Positions 1 to 10,100 of a stretch of DNA of 64,000 bases are shown here, in pieces. Every line of letters begins with the position of its first letter. Position 1 is the first letter of the stretch. The DNA is from Bacillota bacterium (GTDB taxonomy: Bacteria > Bacillota > UBA4882 > UBA8346). Position numbers and translations under genes: made by a program. Under the pieces are notes generated by a model, which made no database searches, was not told where the DNA came from, and was given only the letters and a program-made list of their open reading frames with translations. The stretch covers positions 62,001 through 126,000 of the forward strand of contig JAEYPR010000031.1 of the NCBI GenBank assembly GCA_023410535.1, read 5' to 3'.

Positions 1-883
1 GAATCGTAAACCCGATTCCCTGAGACTTGGCCGCGATCGCCGTGTTCAGGCCGATGATATGGCCGCTGCTGTCCAGGAGCGGTCCGCCGGAATTCCCGGG
101 ATTAATCGAAGCGTCGGTTTGAATCATATTGCGTAGCTGTTGATCTTCGCTGACCGCCACAATCCGGCCCTTGGCGCTGACCACGCCGACCGTCACGGTG
201 TTTTTGAGATTTTCGGCCAACGGATTGCCGATAGCGATCGCGGTCTGGCCGACCTGCACCCGGTCGGAGTCAGCCCAAGCCGGCACCGGCAGATTGGTGG
301 CGTTGATCTTCAACACCGCCAGATCGGTCTGGGAGTCCAGTCCGATCACCTTGGCCGGATAGGATTTGCCGTTGGAGAGGACCACCATGATCTTGTCGGC
401 CATCCCGGTCAACCCGTTGATCACATGATTATTGGTTAAGATATATCCGTCTTTCCGGTAAATAACGCCCGAACCCAAACCTTGAATGTTTTTAACCTCC
501 GGGCCGCTAAAAAAGTCAAAGTCCTGGACCAAGGTGTTGGTGGTGATCATGACCACCGCCGGCCCTACCCGGTCAATCACTTCGATCGTGGCATTTTCAT
601 ATTGGCTAAGCGACACCGGCTTCGCCGCCACCGGCACCTGAGTCGGCGCCGGGTCTTCCGCAGCTTGGGGCGGATTGACCAAGGCGATGCCGAGTCCGGT
701 AAATTTTACTGCCAGAATCACCAGCAACGCTCCCATGATTCCAGCGATCAAAGCCGTTATAATATAAGGCGTTTGCCGTTGATGCGCGTCAAACTGAAAT
801 TGGTTCACCGTTTGCCAGACCTCCTGCCAATCGTTTCGGATGACTAGTGCAGCGCGGCGTTGGATACTGGTCGCGTCTTGCAT
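1..883 (-). CDS. HtrA/DegP-like serine protease, C-terminus cut off by window start
   Basis: Membrane-anchored trypsin-like serine protease of the HtrA family, which degrades or refolds damaged proteins outside the cytoplasm. I translated this frame directly. It starts at the ATG at 883 with a cytoplasmic tail of about 40 residues. One membrane segment follows (about 42-65), then a Pro/Ala-rich linker and the protease domain. The catalytic triad is visible as His in NNHVI, Asp in TDLAVLKI and Ser in GNSGGPL. The PDZ part lies beyond the window. The gene follows the methyltransferase by 41 nt and may share its transcript. The start codon has no clear Shine-Dalgarno, so the exact start is uncertain. 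The family assignment is firm. Confidence 0.9.
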   Translation of the reverse strand, partial: MQDATSIQRRAALVIRNDWQEVWQTVNQFQFDAHQRQTPYIITALIAGIMGALLVILAVKFTGLGIALVNPPQAAEDPAPTQVPVAAKPVSLSQYENATIEVIDRVGPAVVMITTNTLVQDFDFFSGPEVKNIQGLGSGVIYRKDGYILTNNHVINGLTGMADKIMVVLSNGKSYPAKVIGLDSQTDLAVLKINATNLPVPAWADSDRVQVGQTAIAIGNPLAENLKNTVTVGVVSAKGRIVAVSEDQQLRNMIQTDASINPGNSGGPLLDSSGHIIGLNTAIAAKSQGIGFTI

Positions 884-924
884 TCGTCAAATATTATAAC
901 GATAATTCCGTTGGCAGGTTCCCC

Positions 925-1605
925 TCATCCGTTCAGACGGTAGAGGTCGATCGAAAACTGTTTCAGTTCATATTCCACCGGGATTAGCGCCTTGCTGACC
1001 CCATGCGGTTCCGGCCATTCCTCCATAAACTTCCTGGCGTAATCCCGGCCGGGATCAGCCAACCAAACCGCCCCGTCCGGCCGGAGATGCTCCTGAAAAA
1101 TCTGCCGCAACGCGCCGTGCAGGGTCTTCTCATAAAGGATGTCCGCGCCGATAATCAAGTCAAACTGGCCGGCTTCCGCCGGAAATTGCCGCCAATCGGC
1201 CAATAATTGCGCTCCGACTGCCACCCGGTTCCGGATGCAATTGGCGGCCGTAAACTTGAGCGCCTCCGGGCTGAAATCCGACTGGACCACCCGGGCTCCG
1301 GCCAGCTTGGCGGCGATTCCCGCCAACCCGACTCCGGCGCCTAATTCTAACAATGTTTTCCCGGCAATCAGGTTGCGGTGCTGCAACAAATAGCGGGCCA
1401 AACCAATCGAGGAAGGCCACAGGTCCGCCCAGAACGGGATCTCATCCGGGTCGTCGACCCGGTCCAACAGATCGTCGATATTGGCGACCTTTAACAGCTC
1501 CAGCTGCCGGTCGGCGATAGTCAGCTCGACCGTGACCAAACGGTATTCCGTCCCCAAAACCTGGACCGAATCGGGCCACGGCGCCAAAGTTTCATGATCA
1601 ATCAA
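925..1605 (-). CDS. SAM-dependent methyltransferase, METTL/lysine-methyltransferase-like
   Basis: 226-residue class I methyltransferase. The glycine-rich SAM loop LELGAGVGLAGIAA lies near residue 85, followed by an acidic residue after the next strand (VVQSDFS) and a DLIIGADILYE motif. This layout is typical of small protein or small-molecule methyltransferases (the METTL/NNMT-like group); the substrate cannot be told from sequence. The start is a TTG at 1605, three bases after the phosphohexomutase stop, with a GGGGGA-type ribosome site inside that gene's end. No in-frame ATG lies nearby. It is probably co-transcribed with its neighbours. Confidence 0.75.
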   Translation of the reverse strand: MIDHETLAPWPDSVQVLGTEYRLVTVELTIADRQLELLKVANIDDLLDRVDDPDEIPFWADLWPSSIGLARYLLQHRNLIAGKTLLELGAGVGLAGIAAKLAGARVVQSDFSPEALKFTAANCIRNRVAVGAQLLADWRQFPAEAGQFDLIIGADILYEKTLHGALRQIFQEHLRPDGAVWLADPGRDYARKFMEEWPEPHGVSKALIPVEYELKQFSIDLYRLNG

Positions 1606-1608
1606 CCG

Positions 1609-3039
1609 TTAGTTCCCCCATTGCTGCAACAGTTCCTGCACCGGCTGGATCAAGCCGTCTAAAGCCTGGGGCGATCCGGCTTCAAAATACACGCGGATCA
1701 GTGATTCTGTCCCGGAAGGACGGATCAAAAACCAACTGTCGTCTTCCAAGACAAATTTAAACCCGTCGGTCGTCCGGAGCTCGCGAACCTTGAGCGAACC
1801 GACCGTTTCCGGCGGAGCCCCTTGACAGCGGCTGAGGATCGCCGCCTTTTCGGCGTCGGTCAGGTGAATATCCAAGCGATTGGTATAGAAGCGGCCGACC
1901 TTTTCATACAACTCGTTCAGGGTCGCCTGCAACGGTTGCTTGGTGACGGCCATCATCTCCGCCATCAACGCGCACGCCAAGATGCCGTCCTTCTCCGGGA
2001 TATGGCCGCGCACGCTTAAGCCGCCGCTCTCTTCGCCGCCGACAATCACCGGTTGGGTGCGCATCAATTCACCGATATATTTAAAACCGACCGGCGTTTC
2101 AATGGCCGCCACTTCAAATAAAGCGCCAAGTTTGTCAATCATATGGGTAGTGGCGACCGTCCGTCCGACCACGCCCTGATAACCCCGGGTCTTCACTAAA
2201 TGATAGAGCAGTAACGGAATGACTTGATTCGGCGTGAGGTAGGTCCCGTCGCTGTCGACGATGCCGAACCGGTCGGCGTCGCCGTCGGTCGCCAGCCCAA
2301 TGGCCTTGGGGGAACTTCTCACCCGCTCTTTCAGCTCGCCCAAGAACTTATCCTGGGGATCCGGCATAAAACCGCCAAACAACGGGTCGCGTTGGCTATG
2401 AATCTCTTCGACCGGGCATCCGTCGAGCAACTTGGCGATAAAACCGCGGCCGGTGGCATTCATCGGATCGACCACAATCCGTAATCCCGATTCGCGAATG
2501 GCTTTGACATCGACCAACTGGCGTAACTGTTCCAAGTAACGGTCAGTCGGGTCAACCTCCTGCAATAACGGATGCGTCGCCAGTTTTGCTCCGGCAACCG
2601 CGTGGTCCTGGTCAGCTTCGGAGATCAACGCCAAATTGGCTTCAATCGCTTGAGTAATCTCCAGCGAGGCGGGACCGGCGTACTCGGGGATAAATTTAAT
2701 GCCGTTGTACTCCGGCGGATTATGACTGGCGGTGAACATGACCGCGCCAAACGCGCCATACAGTTTGACCGCATAGGCCACCACCGGGGTCGGGAAGTCC
2801 CGCACGCCGAAAAAAACCTTGATTCCCTCCGCCACCAACAGCCGGGCCGTCTCGCGGGCAAACAGATCGGAAAAGAATCGGGCGTCATACCCGATGACAA
2901 TTCCGCGTTCCGCTCCTTGATTATCCTTGGTGTATTTGGCGATGGCTTTGACGACCCGACGGACATTGGGGAGGTTAAAACGGTCGTACATCAAATCGCG
3001 CCAACCGTCAGTTCCAAATTTAATCACGTGATTGGACAT
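1609..3039 (-). CDS. Phosphoglucomutase/phosphomannomutase (alpha-D-phosphohexomutase)
   Basis: 476-residue enzyme that interconverts hexose 1- and 6-phosphates for cell-envelope sugar and glycogen precursors. Visible family signatures are the phosphoserine loop TASHNPP (Ser about 105), the metal-binding DGDADRFG loop, the sugar-recognition EESGG motif and the C-terminal phosphate-binding RPSGTES loop near 440. I chose the ATG at 3039 because AGGAG sits 8 nt upstream; the open frame runs 45 codons further without a ribosome site. Length and motif order are normal for the family. Whether glucose or mannose phosphate is preferred cannot be read from the sequence. Confidence 0.9.
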   Translation of the reverse strand: MSNHVIKFGTDGWRDLMYDRFNLPNVRRVVKAIAKYTKDNQGAERGIVIGYDARFFSDLFARETARLLVAEGIKVFFGVRDFPTPVVAYAVKLYGAFGAVMFTASHNPPEYNGIKFIPEYAGPASLEITQAIEANLALISEADQDHAVAGAKLATHPLLQEVDPTDRYLEQLRQLVDVKAIRESGLRIVVDPMNATGRGFIAKLLDGCPVEEIHSQRDPLFGGFMPDPQDKFLGELKERVRSSPKAIGLATDGDADRFGIVDSDGTYLTPNQVIPLLLYHLVKTRGYQGVVGRTVATTHMIDKLGALFEVAAIETPVGFKYIGELMRTQPVIVGGEESGGLSVRGHIPEKDGILACALMAEMMAVTKQPLQATLNELYEKVGRFYTNRLDIHLTDAEKAAILSRCQGAPPETVGSLKVRELRTTDGFKFVLEDDSWFLIRPSGTESLIRVYFEAGSPQALDGLIQPVQELLQQWGN

Positions 3040-3064
3040 TGGCAGGTCTCCTCTCGTTTTCAAC

Positions 3065-3092
3065 AGTATAATACTTTTCCCATCATTGGCAA
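3065..3092 (-). promoter_or_regulatory. Sigma-A-type promoter for the phosphohexomutase gene
   Basis: Read on the minus strand: TTGCCA (3092-3087), a 16-nt spacer, and TATACT (3070-3065). The expected start lies about 19 nt before the chosen ATG, giving a short leader that contains the AGGAG site. One mismatch from consensus in each box. Confidence 0.55.
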
Positions 3093-3399
3093 AGCTTATG
3101 AAGATTCGCATTGGGCCGGACATATTCAAACAACGGTCAATCGTTCCGGATGAACCGTTAATGACTTTTGGCAACGTTTGTATTCTCGCAACCGTACTGA
3201 TTTTCCTGTTGACAAGCGAGGTTTTTACATAATTCTTATGAAATATTTTCCCAAATCTGTCAGCGGCCTATTTTTATACCATTGCAACAGCTTGCCGTTT
3301 CTTGACCGGTCTCCAGTCTGGGCTTTCAAAATAACGGACTTCCTGGTTCCCAATCCTTTAGCCTATTCATAAATTATAGTGATAGGAGGTAAAGACAAA
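3093..3399. other. Divergent intergenic region
   Basis: About 300 bases between the minus-strand phosphohexomutase promoter and the plus-strand gene starting at 3400. I see no RNA gene, repeat or convincing second promoter. A TTGACC at 3302-3307 has only a poor -10 partner. The plus-strand gene has a strong AGGAGGT ribosome site at its right edge. Confidence 0.4.
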
Positions 3400-3786
3400 A
3401 TGGGACACCGATCTGAATCCGGCAATAGTTATGGTGAGAAAAAAGACTCACTCCAGGAGAAAGTGGAGCATCCTTTTTTGCAACCTAATGATATGCTCTA
3501 TTTGTCATTAACAAAACCTTTTTTAAGCCCCCGCGGCCAAAAGCTGGTCAATTTCTTTTTAAGTATGGGCGATGAGACCCATGAATTCCCGGCGTTAGAT
3601 GTTATGAATATTGTCAAGGGTTTAAGTTCGAAGGGCAACGGCGAACAGCCCCCGTTAGCCGATCTATTGCCGTTGCTGATGAATTTCCTCTCTAACTCCG
3701 ACCTGACGTCTAAGATTAACCCCGGATTAATCAACTCCGTCCTCTCGGCGTTTACCAACTCCAACAATAATAAAACTGAGGGGTAG
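3400..3786 (+). CDS. Small uncharacterised protein
   Basis: 128-residue soluble protein that I do not recognise. The N-terminal 25 residues are polar. The middle carries a hydrophobic stretch LSPRGQKLVNFFLSMG, and the C-terminal half is predicted helical (LPLLMNFLSN, INSVLSAF) before an Asn-rich tail. No signal peptide, membrane span or catalytic motif is evident. The start at 3400 is set by AGGAGGT nearby; a start at 3379 would precede this site. It converges on spoVT with a shared terminator. Neighbouring sporulation genes hint at a role there, but that is guesswork. Confidence 0.6.
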   Translation: MGHRSESGNSYGEKKDSLQEKVEHPFLQPNDMLYLSLTKPFLSPRGQKLVNFFLSMGDETHEFPALDVMNIVKGLSSKGNGEQPPLADLLPLLMNFLSNSDLTSKINPGLINSVLSAFTNSNNNKTEG

Positions 3787-3820
3787 TCCGCCTCAGTTCC
3801 TCGATTGCCATAAATAAACT

Positions 3821-3849
3821 AAAAAGTGGTGGTTACCCCCCACTTTTTC
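3821..3849. terminator. Bidirectional terminator between the small protein gene and spoVT
   Basis: Hairpin with AAAAAGTGG pairing to CCACTTTTT around a ten-base loop. The A and T runs give a U-tract on either strand, so it can serve both converging genes. Confidence 0.75.
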
Positions 3850-3881
3850 ACTTTGTTTCGTAATGTCGCCGAGATGCTGAC

Positions 3882-4445
3882 TTATTGCTCCATCTGTTTT
3901 GCCAAGAAACCTGCGGCAGTCTCGGCTATTTTTACTTCCAAGTCACCCATGACTACATTCGGCTCTTTACTGGAGAGAATAACGGCTCCGATCGGATCTC
4001 CTTCGGCAATAATCGGTGCAATGACCTGAGCTGAGAATTTGCATTTGCCTTCTTCTTCTTTGACAGGACAAGCATCACAGAACTTATGCTCGCCGGGTTT
4101 GGGCATCAGAACCACTTTACGATCTTCGATCGCTTTTTCGACTGCTTTCGAGATGGGTTTATCCAGAAATTCCTTCTTCGGGGCGCCTGATACTGCGATA
4201 ACCATATCCCGGTCAGCAATACAGGCAATATGCCCGGTTGATTCGTAAAGAGAATCCGCGTATTCCTTTGCGAAATCACCTAACTCACCAATGGGAGAAT
4301 ATTTCTTGAGGATAACTTCCCCTTCCCGGTCTACAAAAATCTCTAACGGGTCGCCCTCTCGAATCCGTAACGTTCTACGGATCTCCTTGGGGATGACCAC
4401 CCGGCCTAGATCATCGATCCGCCGTACAATTCCGGTCGCCTTCAT
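3882..4445 (-). CDS. spoVT: Stage V sporulation protein T (AbrB-type regulator)
   Basis: 187-residue DNA-binding regulator of late forespore genes. The N-terminal AbrB swapped-hairpin domain (about 1-50) carries the typical MKATGIVRRIDDLGRVVIPK signature. A GAF-like domain fills the rest. Length is close to the Bacillus protein (178). The ATG at 4445 has AGGAGGG 8 nt upstream; an ATG eight codons earlier lacks one. The GAF domain contains a three-cysteine cluster (CDAC, then Cys nine residues later) that could bind metal or form a disulfide; I cannot say how widespread it is. Good evidence for a spore former. Confidence 0.93.
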   Translation of the reverse strand: MKATGIVRRIDDLGRVVIPKEIRRTLRIREGDPLEIFVDREGEVILKKYSPIGELGDFAKEYADSLYESTGHIACIADRDMVIAVSGAPKKEFLDKPISKAVEKAIEDRKVVLMPKPGEHKFCDACPVKEEEGKCKFSAQVIAPIIAEGDPIGAVILSSKEPNVVMGDLEVKIAETAAGFLAKQMEQ

Positions 4446-4952
4446 CCCCTTATCCCTCCTTTTATTCATCTTTTTTTCGATTGCAGAGGACCTGCCACCC
4501 GCGTGACCCGGAGTGGACTTTCATAATGTAAGCTGGCGCTTTTATTGATAGTATATAGCTAAGCCAAATGTTTTATTCATTTTTCCACTTTACAGCAGTT
4601 TAGCCTTTGTACTATCAATCACTGGTTTCATAAACACACCAAAGATTGGCGAATCTCCCCTCGCTGGCGTTTTTGACAAGATCCGCTGGTTTTGGCATGC
4701 TGAAACCTTACTTGAGCATTTTTAGCTTACCCCAAATTTTTTTATCCATACCACAAAGATGCAGGGCAGGAGTTTTTCAAAATCTAGCCAATAATTTCTT
4801 TTAGTTATCCACACCGACAACCATCCGCATAAGCGGCTGAGGTTAAGCGAACTAGCTGAAGCATCGTCCCAACGTATCGTAAACGAGCTATCCTAAATAA
4901 ATCTGGCGGATAATCAATCCGCGTCTCGGGTAATCAAAAACGAGGTGAGAAT
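4446..4952. other. Intergenic region upstream of spoVT and the O-antigen-ligase-like gene
   Basis: About 500 AT-rich bases between divergent genes. A perfect 10-bp inverted repeat, ATTGATAGTA at 4544-4553 and TACTATCAAT at 4610-4619, flanks a 56-nt centre and could be a paired operator. A single TTATCCACA (DnaA-box sequence) occurs near 4805. No tRNA, ORF with a ribosome site or terminator is seen. Confidence 0.35.
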
Positions 4953-6935
4953 TTGAGATTAGCATGGCCTGTCAAACTTTTATTCGCTTTTTGCTTTCTG
5001 CTCCCCTTAACCTATTGGCCACCCCATTTTGACCAGTTCGCCACTTCGAAAATGGCGATTTTTCTGATGGCGATATTTATCTTGCTGTTGTTCGTCATTT
5101 ACTACCGGCGTGATTTATCCCAATTACCCCGACCGTTAGCCGGAGCCGCGCTGATTTTTATGGCAGTTCAAATCTGGCAAACACTGCGGCTGGCCGATCC
5201 GTTGAACGGATTATTCGGCGCCTACGGTCAATCCGAATCACTGCTGGTTCAGTTGGGCTTTTTAATCTTTGGCCTGGCTGCCTTCCTGATGATTAAAGCA
5301 GATTCCGAACGCCATGTTTTTTTAGATACTATGATCTTCGCATCATTTATTCTCGCTATTTTCGGCGTCTTCCAATACTTTTACGACGATCCCATTACCC
5401 GCGAGGAAGTCGCCCGGATCAAAAGTTTACTGGGGGATCCCAATTCATTGGGCGTATTTTTGATGATGGTCCTGCCGTTACTCCTCTGGCGCTTGCACCG
5501 GGAGCCGTCCCAGACGATCCGTTCGCTCCTGTTTGGCTGCGCTTACCTAAATATGGCGGTCCTGGCGTTGACCTTTTCGCGGGCAGCCTGGTTGGGCCTG
5601 TTGATTTCCTTAATTTTTTGCTGGTTCCACCTGAACCGTTCCAATTTTCACAAGAAATCATTCTGGCTGAATTGGGGAATGATCGGCGGTTCCGGCGCCG
5701 TCCTCTTGATTTCAATGGCTTATTTGCCATTCTGGGTGACCGTTCCGCTGCTTTTATTGTTCTTTTGGGTCTGTCTACGCTGTCGGTTATTAAGTGACCC
5801 GGAATCTTTGTTCCCAGGATTCGTGGTCATATTGATCCTGGGATTAATCTCCGGCCAAATGCTCGCCAGCTGTAAACCCGGTTCGTTTAAAGACTATAAC
5901 TTAAATTCCCGGATTCAGTCGCTTTCGACCGGTCAAGACAGCGGCCGCGGGTTAATCTGGTCAACCGCCTGGCGGGTCTTCCTTGAACATCCCGTGTTTG
6001 GGCAGGGTTTAGGTTCTTTTCAAGATTCCTTTCACCGCATTCAGTCTGTTACCGCCGTCAACCACTGGGGTCCCGACCGCGACCTGCGCCAAGTCCATAA
6101 TGAACCGCTGCATTACTTAGCGACCCAGGGAATCATCGGGCTCGGCTCGTATCTATTGCTGTTAGGGCTGATTGTCAAATATTCTTTGCGAAACTTCAAA
6201 TCTGCCGCTCCCGACATTGCTATAATTACTTTATCGGCATCCGCCATCGGTTACTTAGTTTTTGTCCAGTTTGCGTATCCTTTGGTCCATTATAGCTATT
6301 TATTTTGGGTGGAAGCCGGTATCTTGCTGAGTCTGGCGCTTCCTTCATCACGGCAAAACCGACCGTTTGGCCGGATCCAACCGGTCGCAATCGGTTTGGC
6401 GCTCATCTTTTTGAGCGTTTGGGGCGGCCTATTGCTTAATTTCGCCCGATCCGATACGTATTACCAAAAAGCATTCAACCAAGCCCGCTATCGCCACTAT
6501 GCCCGTTCATTGGCGGCATATCGGACGACAGTCGCCATGGCGCCCTGGAACTATCAATACCGTTACCGTTACGCCTATACCCTGATCCGAGCCGGAGCGC
6601 GTTGCCGCAATGAAATCCTCGCGCAACGCAATTATGAGCAAGCGGAACAGCTTGTCAACGAATTACGACAACATTTTCCTGCCCGCTATCAAGTGTATAG
6701 TTTGACCGGAGACTTATACTTCCAACAACAGCAATATGGTCGGGCGATCCGCGCTTACCAAAAAGCCCTGACCTATTTTCCGGTCAATTACCGGATTTAT
6801 TTCCGGATTGCCCGGTCGGAAGTTTTAAACGGCAATCGCGCCGCCGGGGTAAAAACATTTAAGCAAGGCTGCAAGATAAATCGTGAGGCGATGGAGGAGA
6901 TGCGAGGAGCCGACCGATTGAAGATCTTTTATTAA
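4953..6935 (+). CDS. O-antigen ligase/polymerase-like membrane protein with C-terminal TPRs
   Basis: 660-residue polytopic membrane protein of the Wzy/WaaL (O-antigen ligase) group, which joins or polymerises surface glycans outside the membrane. About a dozen hydrophobic segments fill residues 5-510. The long loop holds the family-type GRGLIWSTAWRVFLEHPVFG stretch and a following VHNEPLHYLA motif. The last 150 residues form two or three TPR-like repeats (YGRAIRAYQKALTYFP). The start is TTG at 4953 with GAGGTGAG just upstream. It stands alone between spoVT and mfd. The acceptor is unknown; in spore formers such proteins can act on teichuronic or spore-surface polymers. Confidence 0.75.
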   Translation: MRLAWPVKLLFAFCFLLPLTYWPPHFDQFATSKMAIFLMAIFILLLFVIYYRRDLSQLPRPLAGAALIFMAVQIWQTLRLADPLNGLFGAYGQSESLLVQLGFLIFGLAAFLMIKADSERHVFLDTMIFASFILAIFGVFQYFYDDPITREEVARIKSLLGDPNSLGVFLMMVLPLLLWRLHREPSQTIRSLLFGCAYLNMAVLALTFSRAAWLGLLISLIFCWFHLNRSNFHKKSFWLNWGMIGGSGAVLLISMAYLPFWVTVPLLLLFFWVCLRCRLLSDPESLFPGFVVILILGLISGQMLASCKPGSFKDYNLNSRIQSLSTGQDSGRGLIWSTAWRVFLEHPVFGQGLGSFQDSFHRIQSVTAVNHWGPDRDLRQVHNEPLHYLATQGIIGLGSYLLLLGLIVKYSLRNFKSAAPDIAIITLSASAIGYLVFVQFAYPLVHYSYLFWVEAGILLSLALPSSRQNRPFGRIQPVAIGLALIFLSVWGGLLLNFARSDTYYQKAFNQARYRHYARSLAAYRTTVAMAPWNYQYRYRYAYTLIRAGARCRNEILAQRNYEQAEQLVNELRQHFPARYQVYSLTGDLYFQQQQYGRAIRAYQKALTYFPVNYRIYFRIARSEVLNGNRAAGVKTFKQGCKINREAMEEMRGADRLKIFY

Positions 6936-6953
6936 CAATCCGCCGACTAAGTA

Positions 6954-7023
6954 GTCGTCCACGTGAGATTTCGAAGCATAACCAGCCCGGCATGCCGGGG
7001 TTGAGAAGGCTTTTCCGGCGGAC
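6954..7023 (+). repeat. Short copy (C) of the interspersed structured element
   Basis: 70-nt sequence right after the O-antigen-ligase-like gene. It begins GTCGTCC and ends GGCGGAC, exactly the ends of the 201-nt copy at 62348-62548. Its interior matches only the 3' hairpin region of that copy (TTCGAAGCA, then AACCAGCCCGG, then TTGAGA). The rest of the longer copies is missing, including both halves of the arm formed by CAGGGCTAAG and CTTAGCCCTG. The strand is given by analogy with the longer copies. Confidence 0.5.
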
Positions 7024-7058
7024 TGAAGCGCATCAAACGATTTTCCAAGCGCATTCGT

Positions 7059-7112
7059 AAAAAGAGCGAAGTTATCAAGGGTCACCCGGATCAAACTTCG
7101 CTCTTTTTTTTG
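7059..7112. terminator. Bidirectional terminator between the O-antigen-ligase-like gene and mfd
   Basis: Long hairpin: AAAAGAGCGAAGTT pairs with AACTTCGCTCTTTT around a loop of about 20 nt, with a run of eight T on the plus strand and A residues for the minus strand. It separates the convergent genes. Confidence 0.8.
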
Positions 7113-7166
7113 AAAGCTCAAATATGCTGAATGGCCGGATTCGCAACGCCAAGATAGCCTTACCGG

Positions 7167-10100
7167 CTACTTGAGGGTTTTCAACGTATCCAGGATCATC
7201 GTAAGCAACTCCGGATCAGGCAGCGCTTTCCATTTAAAAATCGGAGGCCGGCCCGGTTGGTAACGGAAATTGGAACGGTATTTTTGCAAAACCGCCAGCA
7301 CTTTCTCATAATCGACTACCAGTCCCAAGTGCAGTTTAGCGACGAACTCATTCCGTTCTTTGGTGATCGACGAGAAACCGATCTGTTTGGCCAACGCCTT
7401 AATCTGGGCAATATTGACCAAGTTAGTAACGGCTTGGGGCGGCTCGCCAAACCGGTCCAACAGTTCGTCGGCAACCGCCTCGACCGCCTCCACTGTCAGG
7501 GCATTGGCGATCTTCTTATACATATCCACTTTCAACTTGTTGTCAGTAATATATTGCGAAGGAATATAAGCATCCATCGGCAACTCGACGACCGGTTCCG
7601 GAAGTTCCGGGGCCACTTCCCCTTTTTTCTCACGAATCGCCTCTTCCAGCAAGCGACAGTATAGCTCAAACCCGACTGCCGCGATCTGACCGTGTTGTTC
7701 CGGTCCCAACAGATTGCCGGCGCCGCGAATCTCCAAATCCCGCATGGCAATTTTGAAACCGGAGCCCAACTCAGTGAATTCACGAATCGCCGCCAGACGT
7801 TTCTCGGCATTCTCACTTAAGGTTTTATCCTTACGATAACAGAAATAGGCGTGGGCAATCCGGTTGGACCGGCCGACCCGGCCCCGTAATTGATACAGTT
7901 GCGCCAGCCCGAAACGGTCGGCGTCATAGACGATCAAAGTATTGACGTTCGGAATATCCAACCCGGTTTCGATGATCGTAGTGCAAAGCAAAAGATCCGC
8001 TTCGTTATCATAGAAATCCATCATTACCCGTTCCAGTTGGTCCTCGTTCATCTGGCCGTGGGCGATGGCGATTCGCGCTTTCGGTAGCAGGTTCTGCAAA
8101 TAGGACGCCATGCGTTCAATGGTTTCAACCCGGTTATAGACAAAATAAACTTGACCGCCCCGGTCCATCTCCCGTTGGATTGCTTCCCGGGTCACTTCCT
8201 CATTATACTCCTGGACATGGGTCCGGATGGGGAATCGACCCATCGGCGGAGTCTCAATAATACTGATATCCCGGATGCCGACCAATGACATATGCAACGT
8301 GCGCGGGATCGGGGTCGCCGTCAGTGTGAGGACGTCGACGTTTTTGCGCAACTCTTTTAAGCGTTCTTTATGGGCGACGCCAAACCGTTGCTCTTCATCA
8401 ACAACCAGCAGTCCCAAGTCTTTAAAATGCAGGTCCGCCGAGAGCAACCGGTGCGTCCCGATGACTAGATCCACCTCGCCGCTGAGGATTCCCTGAATCG
8501 TTTCGGCCTGTTCCTTGGGTGATTGAAACCGGCTTAACACCCGGATTTTCACTGGAAATCCGGCGAAACGCTCTCGGAAATTGATGAAATGTTGCTGGGC
8601 TAAGATCGTTGTCGGAACCAAAACCCCAACCTGTTTGCCACCCATCAATGCTTTAAATGCGGCGCGCATCGCCACCTCGGTTTTACCATAACCCACATCG
8701 CCGCAGAGGAGCCGGTCCATGGGTTTGGCCCGTTCCATGTCGCGCTTGATCTCTTCGATGGCGCGTAACTGATCGGGGGTTTCTTCAAAGAAAAAGGCCT
8801 CTTCGAATTCATGCTGCCAGACAGTGTCCGTCGGGAAAATAATCCCCGAGGCCACTTCGCGCTGGGCGTAGAGCTCCAATAGTTGTTCCGCCATATCGCG
8901 GATGGACTCTTTAACCTTCGCTTTAACCTTCTGCCAGTCGCTGCCGCCTAACTTGTTCACTTTAGGTGGAGCGTCCTCAACTCCAATGTATTTTTGCAGG
9001 AAATTAATCTGGTCGGTCGGGACAAACAACCGGTCTTCGCCGGAATATTCTATCTTTAAGTAATCGCGATGGCCGCCGGCGATCTCCAAGGTTTCGATCC
9101 CCATATACCGGCCGATCCCGTGATTGATATGGACTACATAATCGCCGACCTTCAACTCGGTGAAAGCGCTGATTTTGGTTCCTTCCTGCTGGAACCGGGC
9201 TTGATACTTCTTCCTTTGCCGTCCGTAAATCTCGTTTTCGGTCAGGACAATGATATTGCCGGGTAACCATTCAAAACCGGTCTCGTAATCGGTCACTTCG
9301 ATCCGGATCGAACGCGGCGTTAAATCGCGTTCCTCCCCCGGCAACACTAGATGGGAAGTAACCCCTTGTTCGCGCAGGACCTCCCGTAAACGGCGGGCTT
9401 TCTCCTTCACGGCAACGGCGAGGACAACGGTTCGGTCCTCTTTCAGCCAACGATTTAGTTCATTGGTTAACAATTCGACTTTCCCATGGAACGTCGGAGG
9501 AGTCCGGAACGACATAGTAAAAGTATTATCCGGCGCAAAGCCCTTCGGAGTCTTGGCCAGCAACGATAACGACCAAGGCTTGTAAGCGCGTAACATCGAT
9601 TCTAACTCGTCTAATCCCACAAAAATCTCTTGTTCTTTAGGAAGCACAACTCCTTTTTCCAAGAAATTGGTGTAGGTTCCGGCCGTCTCCTCTTCCGTCA
9701 AACGGAAGGTGTCCCGCCCGCGCACCGGTTCGTCGAGAATGATCCGGGCGTCGCCAAGATAATTCAACAATGTTCCCATTTGCGGCTCTACCCAAGGTAA
9801 AAATTGGTCCGCCCCGGGGAGCTGATGGCCCTGGGATAAACGTTCAATCGCCTCGTTAATGCGGTTTGCCAAATTTTCGGCCTCTTTTACCCGGCCGAAC
9901 TCTTCCAACTTTTCCAACTGCCGGTTCAGATCGGCTTGGATCAACGGCTTTACCCGGTCAAAATCGGCCTGGTTCCAAAGGCCTTCCCGAGCCGGAAAAA
10001 CCAGAACCTCGCGCAAGGTTTCATGGGAGATTTGATCTTCCACCCGAAAACTCCGGATCGAGTCGATTTCATCGCCAAAAAACTCCATCCGGATCGGTTG

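Noticed and set aside
140..847. Plus-strand ORFs over the htrA-like gene
   Set aside because: The minus strand encodes an unbroken HtrA protease with all catalytic motifs; the plus-strand frames are shadows.
886..921. Leaderless promoter for the htrA-like gene (TATAAT at 893-898)
   Set aside because: No -35 at the right distance, and the gene lies 41 nt after a co-directional gene; likely chance.
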